Program-made: the position numbers and the translations under genes | Origin: Carex sylvatica | Lineage: Eukaryota; Streptophyta; Magnoliopsida; Poales; Cyperaceae | Length of the DNA stretch: 47,835 nucleotides | NCBI GenBank assembly: GCA_964058845.1 | Contig: CAXKVR010000394.1 | Location: forward strand, 1 to 47,835 | Reading direction: 5' to 3' | Notes under the pieces: generated by a model | The model's database searches: none | Seen by the model: only the letters and a program-made list of their open reading frames with translations | Told to the model about the DNA's origin: nothing | Part shown: positions 11,924 to 21,708 of the stretch, in pieces | How the letters are laid out: every line of letters starts with the position of its first letter | Numbering within the stretch: position 1 is the stretch's first letter

Positions 11924-14107
11924 ACAATTGGTATTAAATAGGGGATCTAAAACATAAATTGAATTTAAAAATGAGCTAGAAATTGTAATAAGCTAGTAAT
12001 ATTTAGGATTTAAGTTTATTTTATAAGAATTCTGATTGAGACCATCTTGAAGTCAGTCACAAGTCAAAACTAATTAGCAGATGTCATAATTCAATTCTAG
12101 TACGGGCCAGATATGGGCCAGGCCTAATATGATGCTTCGGCCCAATTTTGTGTTGATCCATATTAAAATTTTGCAAAAGCAGAACTCAAGGTGAAATATT
12201 GCACGAATGTTTCCATGGAAAAAAATATCAAATTATTTATGAGGACGAATCTACAACCAAATCATAGAAATGCTTAGTCCCTCGTATAATTTTAAAAGTT
12301 TAATTATGTGCTTGTAATTTAGTGGTTATATTATATTTCATAATTTTATATTCAAATTTTATCCAATGCATATTATGCATTTTACATTTCAACTCTTAAT
12401 TTTAATTTTCTAATTATGCCTTGTCGGTAACCTACTAGTGTCAGTTTATTAATATATCTAGAAGGTTTGATTGGTTGACTGATTGATGAACTGCAAAAAT
12501 AAATAAATTATCTTGGGTTGTGATTGAAATCAAAATTTGACCATTTATTTCTTAAATTCATTGTTAGATTTAAAAAATATTTAATTTTTGAAATATTAAA
12601 TAAAAGAATTTCAATCGTCCAGAATGGAAGATGAGTATTTTGAATTGATGATTTGATGTCAATTTTCAACCAAGAAAGATTATTATGTCAGCATTTTATT
12701 TTTATTTTATTTTTCCTGCTCATAGTTAGATAGAGATAAGCATTGAAAAGATAACCATGTTTTTTTTGCTTTGAGTCGTCTCTCTCTTTAGTTGCAACGC
12801 CACATCTGACATTATCCACGATTTTGGTTTGTCAATTTGTTGTCCCTTTCCATTTGGATATTAATTTTTTGGAGCTCGATAATTGTACCTCAAATAAAAT
12901 TTTCAATAATGTCTCTCAAGTAGTTTAATATAAAAAACTTCTAATATTATCTAACTTTCATTTCCAGTGCTAATATTCAATGCTACTCGCAAGCATTTAA
13001 ACTTCTGTCTGTAAGCATTAAAATTCTAAATCTGTATAGTTTTAACTCCTAACTATTTTTATTTTCAAACAAGAAATGAAAAGATTCATTTCACCCATTT
13101 TTTATTTTTTCTCTAATTATTCTCATCTATTTTCTCGATGATTCAGGATGAATTTTGCGAATCTAAAAATATTAACATTTTTTACCCGATTTTCTCTTTC
13201 AAATGAGATCCATAAACTTTCGAGTTATATTTGTGTCGTAATTTTTTTTATCACTTTCAATTTTTGTGACTTTCAATTTTTTTAATAATTTTGCTTCAAA
13301 ATAATATAAACCTTTGTTTATAAGCATATAAACCTCATGTACAAGCATATAAACCTCATTAATAACACTATAAATCTCTAGAATAAAATATATAAACCTC
13401 ATGTACAAATAATTTAAACCTCAACAATAACACTGCATTTACAAAGCTCATTTACAAAGCATATAACCTCATGTACAAAGCCTTCAAAATTTTAATTGTC
13501 GTAGACTCAGATTTAAAAACTTAAAAAATTTAAGTGCTAATGAGTTTTACTTAAAAATAATTAAATGACTTTAAAATTACTCAAAAGTATTTCTTCATGG
13601 ATCTTATTTGAAAAATAAAATCGAATAGAAAACGTTAGTATTTTTAGATTCGTAAAATTTATCGCAGATCGTCGGAAAAAAAAATTATAATGATTAGAGA
13701 AAAATTAAAAAGAGTAGGTGAAATGAATCTTTTCATTTTTGGCTTGAAGACAAAAATAGTTAAGAGTTAAAACTAAATAAATTTAGAATTTTAATGCTTT
13801 CATACAGAGGTTTATATATTTGTGAGTAGCATTGTAAAATGTTATAAACATAGCTTTAAATGTTTAGATATTAGCACTAGAAATGATAGTTAAAAGTTTT
13901 TTCTGTTAAACTACTTGGCTCGGGTATCATAACGTTTCTCTGTTTTCTTTTCTATAATTATGATGTCATGCTTGTGTCTCACCACGCCGTAAGTGGCACC
14001 CGTTGATGTACCCTGTTGGTCACAATTTTCATGTCACTTTTTCAATTTATTTTATTTGCTACGTCGTTGTGTGTGTCAATTTATAGTACATCAAAATAAC
14101 TTTTTTC
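11924..14107. repeat. Segmental tandem duplication, copy 2, interrupted by a foldback element
   Basis: Second copy of the 9768-11921 segment. The block TTTCCATTTGGATATTA (11748 in copy 1, 12850 here) is separated from the following TTTTCTTTTCT(A)TAATTATGATG block by the foldback at 12871-13943; copy 1 shows the uninterrupted arrangement. Confidence 0.88.
12871..13943. mobile_element. Foldback transposon (long inverted arms, AT-rich centre)
   Basis: Arms of about 340 bp, 12871-13218 and 13593-13943, are inverted copies of one another. Matching stretches include CAAGTAGTTTAA near 12917 versus TTAAACTACTTG near 13905; AAAGATTCATTTCACC near 13080 versus GGTGAAATGAATCTTTTCATT near 13720; and GAGATCCAT near 13205 versus ATGGATCTTATTTGAAA near 13598. 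The central part repeats AAACCTCATGTACAAGCATA. No transposase is encoded, so it is non-autonomous. The empty site in duplication copy 1 near 11762 supports a real insertion, probably with a short T-rich target duplication. Confidence 0.85.
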
Positions 14108-14242
14108 ATGTGTTTATCTTATTATGAATTATTTACAATTTAATGAAAATAAACATATAAAATAAACATTTATTCTAACTTAACAATCATATATTATGAT
14201 TTCTTATTGTCAACTCTCTATTTTTCAATTATAAATATAAAA

Positions 14243-14408
14243 CAAAGTTCTAAATAGCGCGCTATAGTGTTTTCAGACCATAAAAGCTATGGTGCTATCA
14301 AAGCTATGACGCTATCAACGCTATAGCGCTTTATTTTGCATTATTTGAGTATAGCGCTGTTTTTTTAACCAGTCCGCTATGACGCGGTAAACACTATTTA
14401 AACATTTG
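14243..14408. mobile_element. hAT-like MITE with TATAGCGC repeats
   Basis: Ends are CAAAGTTCTAAATAGCG on the left and the inverse of CAAATGTTTAAATAGTG on the right, 13 of 17 matching. The interior repeats GCTATAGCGCT- and AGCTATG-like words. A related element with the same word pattern is at 43438-43629. Flanking 8-mers are only weakly alike. Confidence 0.6.
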
Positions 14409-17200
14409 ATGATAAAAATGGAGGTGTCAACTTTTTGTACAACCAACCATCTACTCACTTATTTTTATTAAGAAAACTGCATAATTGTTAAAAAAAACTT
14501 TTAATTTTCATATAAATTTATATAAATTTATGTAGACTTTATAATATCTTTATAGTTAATAATGATTTATTTTTTTAACTAATAAATGCCATAAATAAAT
14601 ATAAATTTTGGTGAGGGGATGGATTTTTTATATTTAGAAAAAAAATGCATTTAAACGAAACAAGCACTTTTGGTGCTAGATTTCCGAAAAACAACTCCAC
14701 CGAGGTAGTGCCTCAGTGGAAGGTGGAAAAGTTCTTCGGAACCAATTTTTGACCCGCCAATAGTCCTGTCAAAGAAGCGCCATTGAAATTTTTTCTTTCT
14801 CTCCACCGAGGCACTGCCTCAGTAGAGGCGTGATGACTATTTATATTAAAAGTCAAATAACCAGCGATTCATTTTATTATTCATAATTTGTTCTATTATT
14901 CACTCAAAAAAAAAATTGTTCTATTATGATTTATGAATCACATTACATCAATATATACTATTATGAATCGATATACATCATTATATATATAGTAATAGTC
15001 AAATTATCAGTTTTTCTTCATTTTGATTTCAATTACTTTTTTATATTGCATTTCGAACAAGAAAAATGTTTTTTTACTCACAGTCTAGCATTGATTATGT
15101 TTTTTTTAATGTTATGTTTCTATTTCTTTTGTTTGAAAATTAAAAAATGTTTATGTCCTTTCCACGTGACAAAATAAACAGATATACTAAAAACCATACA
15201 TTTCAAAATAAAAAGAGTTATTCGAATTATTAAATGCATTTTTCTTTTTCTAAATAACAAAAAAATATAAGGGGATACATAAAAGCGCCACCTAAAATTA
15301 TATTAAATATATAATATAATATAATAAAGCACAGGTGTCGTAATCTTACAGGGACGTACATATTGTTGATTCCACACGATTTCATAGATGACGTAGCATG
15401 TGACATTATCTCACGTTTTTCTTTTTTACTTTTCATGTTTTCAATTCATCTCCATTTCTAAGACAATGGCAGTTGATCTCCATTTCTAAGGCTTCTGGAT
15501 TAGATTTCATCTTCAATAAAATTCTACAACAAATGACACCAAACTTGTCTTAACTGAATTGTGCTAGATAAAATAAAAATAATAGTTTTCTTGATCTTGT
15601 TTTGAAATCGAATTGTTTAAAAGAAAAATAAAAACACGAAGAGAAAAAATTATTTCCCTCCTCTTGCTCCAAGTCTTTTCAACTTTGAAATAGTGACAAA
15701 AATATTTTTTGTCGTACTTCTCAAAAGTTGTAGAGAGAGATATTTGTTTTTCAATTTAAATTCTTTTATCTGATTTTTTGTCTTTTCTATGAATATTAAT
15801 GTTTTTAGTAATTTTATTTCTTCTTTTGTCTCACGGAGACATGCTAATCAACATCACGATCTGTTAATTTAAACTTTATATTATTTCAATCAAATGATCC
15901 ATAAAATTTCACACAAAATACAATCTAAAAACGTTCAGACATGTTTCTAACTCCAAATACTAATATTTTGAAGTGATTTAATATTATGTTTGTTTTACTT
16001 TAAAAATTATTTACTTGTTGCACATAATATCAAGCTCTAAATTAGAGATCAAGAGGAAACTAGAATTCAGATTCCTCTAGATATGTAAGGTGCAATTATT
16101 AAATCTGGATCGTATTTTTAACCTATAATGAATCTCAAAGTGGACGAATTACATTATTTTTTCATAGACACCAAATTGAATTTAACTCAACTGAAACTAA
16201 TTTGAATGATCCATTTATATAAATTACACCTATATAAATTACACCTAAAGTACTTAGGAGAGAGAGTGACGAAACTAAGACAAAGATGCTGGACCTCTCC
16301 AGTTCTCAAAACTGGAGATGACCACTAACAATAAGCCACTTGAGCAGTTGGATATTATAGAAAATTTGGTAATTAAAAAATTCCACGAGTACAACGCCAT
16401 GAATGAAAATAAATAAATGGCGTAGTAGATGAAAATAAAGACGCATTGACCAGGGACTAGGCAGCGTATGAATCATGATTAGTTTATATACTATTTTCAT
16501 TAGGGATATTAATTTTTGTTGGGACAACATCAATTAATCACATTACATATACAAATCTTTTTATTGCAAATTGTTTAGGAAATTTTGGAACCCAAAACCG
16601 TGAATTAAATGCACGGTGTTAGTCTAAAACCGTAAGTTTTGGTTTTGTAAAAAAGTAGATTAGTTTTGCGATTTTGAAGAGGCTAAAATCGTTAATTTAA
16701 TTTGCGAAAGGTAGACCCAAAATTGTAAAATAAAAGTTTTAGTTTTGTAAAAATGTAGGTTAGTTATGTGGTTTTGAAGAGGCTAAAATGGTGAATTTAA
16801 TTTGCAAATTATATTAGGTATATAATGGTGTTTAAAAGATGGTAGGGAGGCGGCTAGGAATTGGTCCATTTCTTTGTCCTTATCACCTTCTTATTATCCG
16901 TCTAAGATCATATTTCATCAAATTTATTTCGATATTAAATTTGAACTATTTGATTTGCATTAAAATTTGTGTATGATAAATAAATCGTAATTGTTGACCT
17001 TTATGATGTCCCAACAGATCAATGCTAAAGGGTAAGAGAAGGGGAGAAAAATAAATACAAAATAAAATAATAATTACGCTATTAGCAGATTGATAACTAT
17101 TTAGTCAATGAATATTAAAATAAATTAACCTGATATCTGCTGAGTCATCTACATTTTTTTAAAGAAAATACTATCAACAGGATCTATATATTTTTTTTTA
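14409..17200. other. Intergenic, no gene seen; a few short repeats
   Basis: Contains a direct repeat CCACCGAGG(T/C)A(G/C)TGCCTCAGT at about 14697 and 14803, a CTCCATTTCTAAG repeat at 15450 and 15479, and long A/T runs. Open frames are low-complexity and lack domains. Confidence 0.6.
16635..16806. repeat. Two-copy tandem repeat, 100-bp unit
   Basis: GTTTTGGTTTTGTAAAAAAG at 16635 and GTTTTAGTTTTGTAAAAATG at 16735 each lead into TTTTGAAGAGGCTAAAAT and AATTTAATTTGC, about 85-90 % identical by eye. Confidence 0.85.
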
Positions 17201-17205
17201 TTAAA

Positions 17206-18182
17206 TGACGTGGCGCGGTTGACTAACATCCAAATATGAACTGTTTAAAACAATAAAAAAAAAGATTTTGTGGCATATTTTTGTTGAGCTCATTGGATTT
17301 GACGTAGAAGCAGCCTCCATAAATATAAATATCAATCACTGTTTCTTTTCAATCCATCACCACTTGCATTAAAGTTAATCAAAACAACAATTCTTTCTCA
17401 CCTGGCGCTGGCGCTCGCGCTGGCGCCTCAATAATATCTCATGATTTTTTGTGGTAGCAAATAACGTGCAACACAAAGTAGAAAGTACAAACACTAATTA
17501 TGTTTTCTGATTACGTCACAGAAGATCAAAGATCATTTTATGCCAAGAATGACGTAATACTGGGGTGTACCGTAACCGACCAAGTAAATACCCTCACGCC
17601 ATACACGAGCACTGGGGACTGGGGATCTAAAAAATAAATAAATCTGGGCATCGTTGCATAATTAACAAGCAATTCACATTCACGTATGTGCTATCGTGTA
17701 TGTGGGCCCCATGCAACCCACCTCGCCACCCGTTTGATTTTGCCGCTAATCCGGGTAGTAAGACTTTTGATTCGGATCAGACGGTGGGCGCGGCACCGTT
17801 TCGAAACCAAACAGCTGCCTCGTCCAATAGTAAAAGGACCCGACCACATTTTCGGAAACTCCATCTGGCACGTCATCTGGAATGCTGTCTCGTGTTTGAT
17901 GACGTAGTTAGGGGCCTTTCCGCCTAACGGATACCGTCAGCAGAGAGAGGCGCAGCTGACATCCAACTGGGCACGTCAATGCGTTCCTCTCCTCTCTAAT
18001 TGTACAAATACGGTTGGAGACTTTTGTATAATCAGGAACGTTCATTTTCAAATCGACAGCTTGTATGATCCCAGTTTATATCATGAACCTAATCTAAACC
18101 GTTCGATCTCACAGGACCGTGCAGATTTTATGGTAAGAGAGGAGGGAACCCAGTGGTAAGTGAAGGACGTGAAGCCACGTCA
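17206..18182. promoter_or_regulatory. Cluster of TGACG (TGA/bZIP-type) motifs upstream of the glutaredoxin gene
   Basis: TGACG or its complement CGTCA occurs at 17206, 17300, 17514 (in TTACGTCA), 17550 (in TGACGTAA), 17871, 17900, 17974 and 18178, before the palindrome at 18581. The pair TTACGTCA/TGACGTAA is an inverted pair of the same 8-mer about 30 bp apart, and 17871/17900 form a second inverted pair. Paired TGACG motifs are the as-1-like elements bound by TGA bZIP factors. The link to the gene 0.6-1.5 kb downstream is inference. Confidence 0.5.
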
Positions 18183-18580
18183 TCCGTACGCGACTCTCGT
18201 GTAGCTCGCGAGAGAATAAATTTCTCTGTCGGTGTTATTAAGCACCAATTTTGCCCCCACATGGTCCGTAATATATTACTGAATCCTTCTTGATTGCTCA
18301 CATGTTTAGGTTTGTTACTTGAGCAGATTAAATATTTTAAACAATTTTTAGCGGGAAAATAAATATTTAACTATTGTAATAATTTCAGTATAGTGATTAA
18401 CTATTATCTGAATATATTGCATTAATTTTGTAACCACCTATCATCCGTCAAAATGTATTTTTGTGTACAAACTGGATAAGAGAAGCAGAGGTGTGAAGCG
18501 GGGGACAAAGCCGGTGTCGTTCAATCTTGTGGGACCCGCAAAGGACCCCACACGAAATGGGTCTAACTGCTTGCCCTCAG

Positions 18581-18604
18581 ATGACGTCATCCCTCCTTTA
18601 TATA
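18581..18604 (+). promoter_or_regulatory. Core promoter of the glutaredoxin: TGACGTCA palindrome and TATA box
   Basis: A perfect palindrome ATGACGTCAT (18581-18590) lies 6 bp before TTTATATAT (18597-18604). The TATA box is about 155 nt upstream of the ATG at 18760, leaving a plausible leader of about 125 nt. TGACGTCA is a strong bZIP (CRE/TGA) site. Confidence 0.75.
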
Positions 18605-18759
18605 TGACCTTGTTCTTTCCTTGCTTCTCCCTCGGCTTCGCTTCCTTCATTCCCATTACAAAATCATTTCCCCATCGGAAAACAAAACAAAAATTCAAAT
18701 CAAGCAATCTCAACGAAAGAGGAAAATTAAACAAACATAGTGAAAGCAAAATCGAGAAA

Positions 18760-19143
18760 ATGCACCAAGCAATTCCATGCAGTAACACCCGCACGTGGCC
18801 CCGCCCCGGCGACATATCTTCTTCGCCACCCGTGCGGCAATCAGGCAGCGTCAGACAAGTCGTAGAAGACAATCCGGTGGTTGTCGTCGGAAGAAAAGGA
18901 TGTTGTATGAGTCACGTTGTGAGACGGTTGCTACAGGGGCTCGGGGTAAATCCGACGGTGTACGAGGTGTCGACTGAAGAGGAGACGGCGGTTGCAAGAG
19001 AAGTGTGTGGAACCGGCGATGCGGCGTTTCCTGTGGTGTTTATCGGGGGGAAGTTGCTTGGATGTATTGATCGGCTCATGGCTGTGCACATGTCCGGTGA
19101 ACTCGTGCCGATCCTAAAGGAGGCCCGTGCGCTGTGGCTTTGA
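18760..19143 (+). CDS. CC-type glutaredoxin (ROXY/GRXC9-like)
   Basis: Plant-specific class III glutaredoxin of 127 aa, intronless. CC-type glutaredoxins bind TGA bZIP transcription factors and modulate redox, salicylate/jasmonate and developmental gene expression in nucleus and cytosol. The protein opens MHQAIPCSNTRTW, has the active-site segment VVGRKGCCMSHVVRRLL (CCMS around residues 48-51), then GLGVNPTVYEVS, the cis-proline FPVVFIGGKLLG, and ends in ALWL, the C-terminal motif needed for TGA and TOPLESS-type interactions in this class. I chose the ATG at 18760 because the frame stays open upstream but the TATA box at 18597 lies inside that stretch, and MHQAIP is the usual family start. 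Third positions are GC-rich compared with the surroundings. Which ROXY it is orthologous to is unresolved; GRXC9 (GRX480) is the best guess. Confidence 0.95.
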   Translation: MHQAIPCSNTRTWPRPGDISSSPPVRQSGSVRQVVEDNPVVVVGRKGCCMSHVVRRLLQGLGVNPTVYEVSTEEETAVAREVCGTGDAAFPVVFIGGKLLGCIDRLMAVHMSGELVPILKEARALWL

Positions 19144-19466
19144 TTTGGATTATGATTTTGATTTTGAATTTTGAATTTTTTTTGCTGCAGTTTTAGTTGT
19201 GTGATAATAATTAATTAAGTAGGAAGAGAGAAAAAGGTTAATTAATTGTGATTTCATTATTTTACTTTACTTAATTTACTGGTGTTTTGGTTTTGGAGAA
19301 AGAAAAGGAAAAAGGTTGTACAGCTTAAATATATTTTTTTTATGTGAAAATAAGAAAATGGATTGTAGGAATTAACAATAATTTAAAAAAGAGATTAGCG
19401 CGTAATGGGTGCGATAGCCGACACGACACTTGTGTTTCGTGTGCATGTGTTTGTGATGAAGATTAG

Positions 19467-19673
19467 TTGGATTCAAATCAGCTGAAATTCAAATGTATGA
19501 ATAGTAATTCTGAAATTTTTAGAATTTTGAATTCAACTGTCCAATTTTTTCTGTGCACGCATCTCGGAACAGCTAATTTTTCTGTGCACACATCTCATAA
19601 CAGATCAATGGTTAGATTTGAAATTTCAGAATTACTGTTCATGCATCTAGAATTTCAGCTGATTTGAATCCAA
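19467..19673. mobile_element. 207-bp MITE with perfect 24-bp inverted ends
   Basis: The left end, TTGGATTCAAATCAGCTGAA plus ATTC, is exactly reversed at 19650-19673. Pairing continues inward with TAGTAATTCTGAAATTT versus AAATTTCAGAATTACT. The interior holds two copies of CTGTGCAC(G/A)CATCTC. It lies about 320 bp after the glutaredoxin stop. I could not define a target duplication, so the superfamily is open. Confidence 0.85.
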
Positions 19674-20738
19674 ATTCGTTGGCATCAGCAGGAGAAAGAA
19701 TATATAGAATAGAATAGATGGATAGATACTGGTATGTTGCTAAGATTATTCTTTGTTTAATTGGTAATCCGACACGAAGACACCTGACACGTGTCCCTCT
19801 ATCATATTTCTCGCTTTGTATTATTGCAATCCCGGCTATTCCGAACCCAGATGAGACGGAATTGATTTTTGAATCTTCTACTTTGTACTTTGAACTGTAC
19901 AACATTAGGGTGACGACTATTTGTACTTTGAAATGTACAAATATTTGAAAAAAATTCTTATCTCCACTATTTTCTTATTTTTTTATTTAAAAATAAAACA
20001 GTTAGCGTTTATAAAATCACCACTTTTCCTGTTTCAAACAAGAGAAGGGTTAAAATGCACGTTTTGTGTCTCAATTATATCTCACGTCTCTATCTCCTTT
20101 TACAAAAATTTAAACAATCGATCCAAATCGTTTATCTTGTTCTATATATTAAAATGTGCTTAAAAACCAAATTTTATATTTTTTAGAAACTTTTTACTAT
20201 TTTTTTTAAATAGATACAAATCACTGTTTATGAATGGTCTAGATGCAATGATTTAGTTTTAACATTTAAGTTTAAATTATTTCTAAAGATGAAACATCAT
20301 TGGATAATTAAATAGATGTTTTTTTGTTTTAACATTTAAGCTTAAATTATTTCTAAAGATTAAACATCATTGTATTATTAAACAGGTGTGGTTGGAATCA
20401 TACATTGATCAATATTTTTATTTTTATTCATTTTTAAAAATATTTTAATAAAAATAATTAGGATCTGATCAAAATTTTAAAAATACTCAAAATGCGAAAA
20501 AAATTCGAGGCCCCGAATTTTTATTCGAAATCGTAAAAAAAATTCACAGCCCTAAATAAAAATTCAGAACCACGAAATTATTCCATGGCTCGACCTTTTT
20601 AATTCAAAACACCCCCTTCTCTCTTCTCTCTCCTCTCTCTGTCTCCCTGTCTGTGAGAACTCACCCCACCCCCGCTCCCTTTCTCTTCTTACGCCAACCC
20701 TCTTTCTCTCCTCTCGCTATCTCTCCGTGAAGCTCTAC
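19674..20738. other. Intergenic, with a 73-bp tandem duplication
   Basis: TTAGTTTTAACATTTAAG(T/C)TTAAATTATTTCTAAAG and the following AAACATCATTG occur at 20253-20325 and 20325-20398. A CT-rich stretch at 20608-20735 runs up to the hAT target site and resumes after it at 25625. No gene seen. Confidence 0.7.
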
Positions 20739-20754
20739 ACCATCACTAGGGGTT

Positions 20755-20945
20755 TGCTAACGGGTAGGGTACGGGCGGGTAGGGTATACCCAGGGTCGGG
20801 TACGGGTATGGGTCGGGTACGGGTAACATGGCTATACGGGTACCACGGGCCGTGATACACGGGTATTTTTTTTAAAACCCGTACCCGTGGTACCCTTGAC
20901 GGGTAGGACGGTCCGGGTAGGGTACCCGGTCCGGTCCGGTTTATT
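20755..20945. repeat. Left subterminal GGGTACGGGT repeats of the hAT element
   Basis: Many copies of GGGTA(C/G)GG, GGGTCGGGTACGGGTA and their complements (CCCGTACCCGTGGTACCC). They mirror 25253-25610 at the other end and are probably transposase binding sites. Confidence 0.85.
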
Positions 20946-21708
20946 TATTTATTTTTTTCTCTCTGTTTTTCTGTCTTTTTTTTTATTTCTTTTTTTTTCT
21001 CTGTTTTTTTCTCTGTTTTTTTTTTCTCTGTTTTTTTTCTCTGTTTTTTTTTCCGTTATTTTTTTACGGTGTTGTACGAATATCATTATGTGTTTATAAT
21101 TCGATTTTTAAAATCAAAATAGTTCAATATCAAATAGTGTATATAAATAAATAAAATTTGTAATTTATATATAAAAAATATTCATGCGAAAATTTGTATA
21201 TTTATTCGGCTAAATACAAATGTATTTATTTATTTCTTTACACCAGTCATTTTATTTTATTTTTAAATTTTCATTCTCATTATATAGTTACATAATTTAT
21301 TTATATCTATAATATATTTTATAAACGTTCATTTATTTTTAATAGGTTACATAAAATATAAATAAAAAATATAATTAAATCAGAAACTTTAAAAGAATAA
21401 AATAAAAATAAAATTTTTCTTAAATCAATTACTTTAAAAATAATTATGAATTATTTTAAAATAATAGATTAAAAAATAAAAGTTACCCTCCTCCTTAATT
21501 CCGGGCTTGGGACCGACTATGTAAAATAACATAGGCGGAGTTCTAACTTTTTTTTTTTAGTAATTCTTCTTTAAAATAGATAATTTAAAAACTAATTGAA
21601 ATTTTTAGAAATTTATAATTAAAAAATAACCATAAAGATTAAAAGAGGTTAGAAATTTATACCGACACTACCTATTTAGTAGTTTGGATTCATATACTAT
21701 TGTTCGCT

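Noticed and set aside
14926..15177. 83-codon open frame rich in Ile, Tyr and Phe
   Set aside because: Low-complexity translation of A/T-rich intergenic DNA; no domain and no codon bias.
17688..17927. Open frames on both strands upstream of the glutaredoxin
   Set aside because: Short, mutually overlapping, no recognisable domain; the region carries clustered regulatory motifs.
18463..18759. 99-codon in-frame extension upstream of the glutaredoxin start
   Set aside because: The TATA box (18597) and TGACGTCA palindrome lie inside it, and MHQAIP is the normal family start, so it is promoter and leader.
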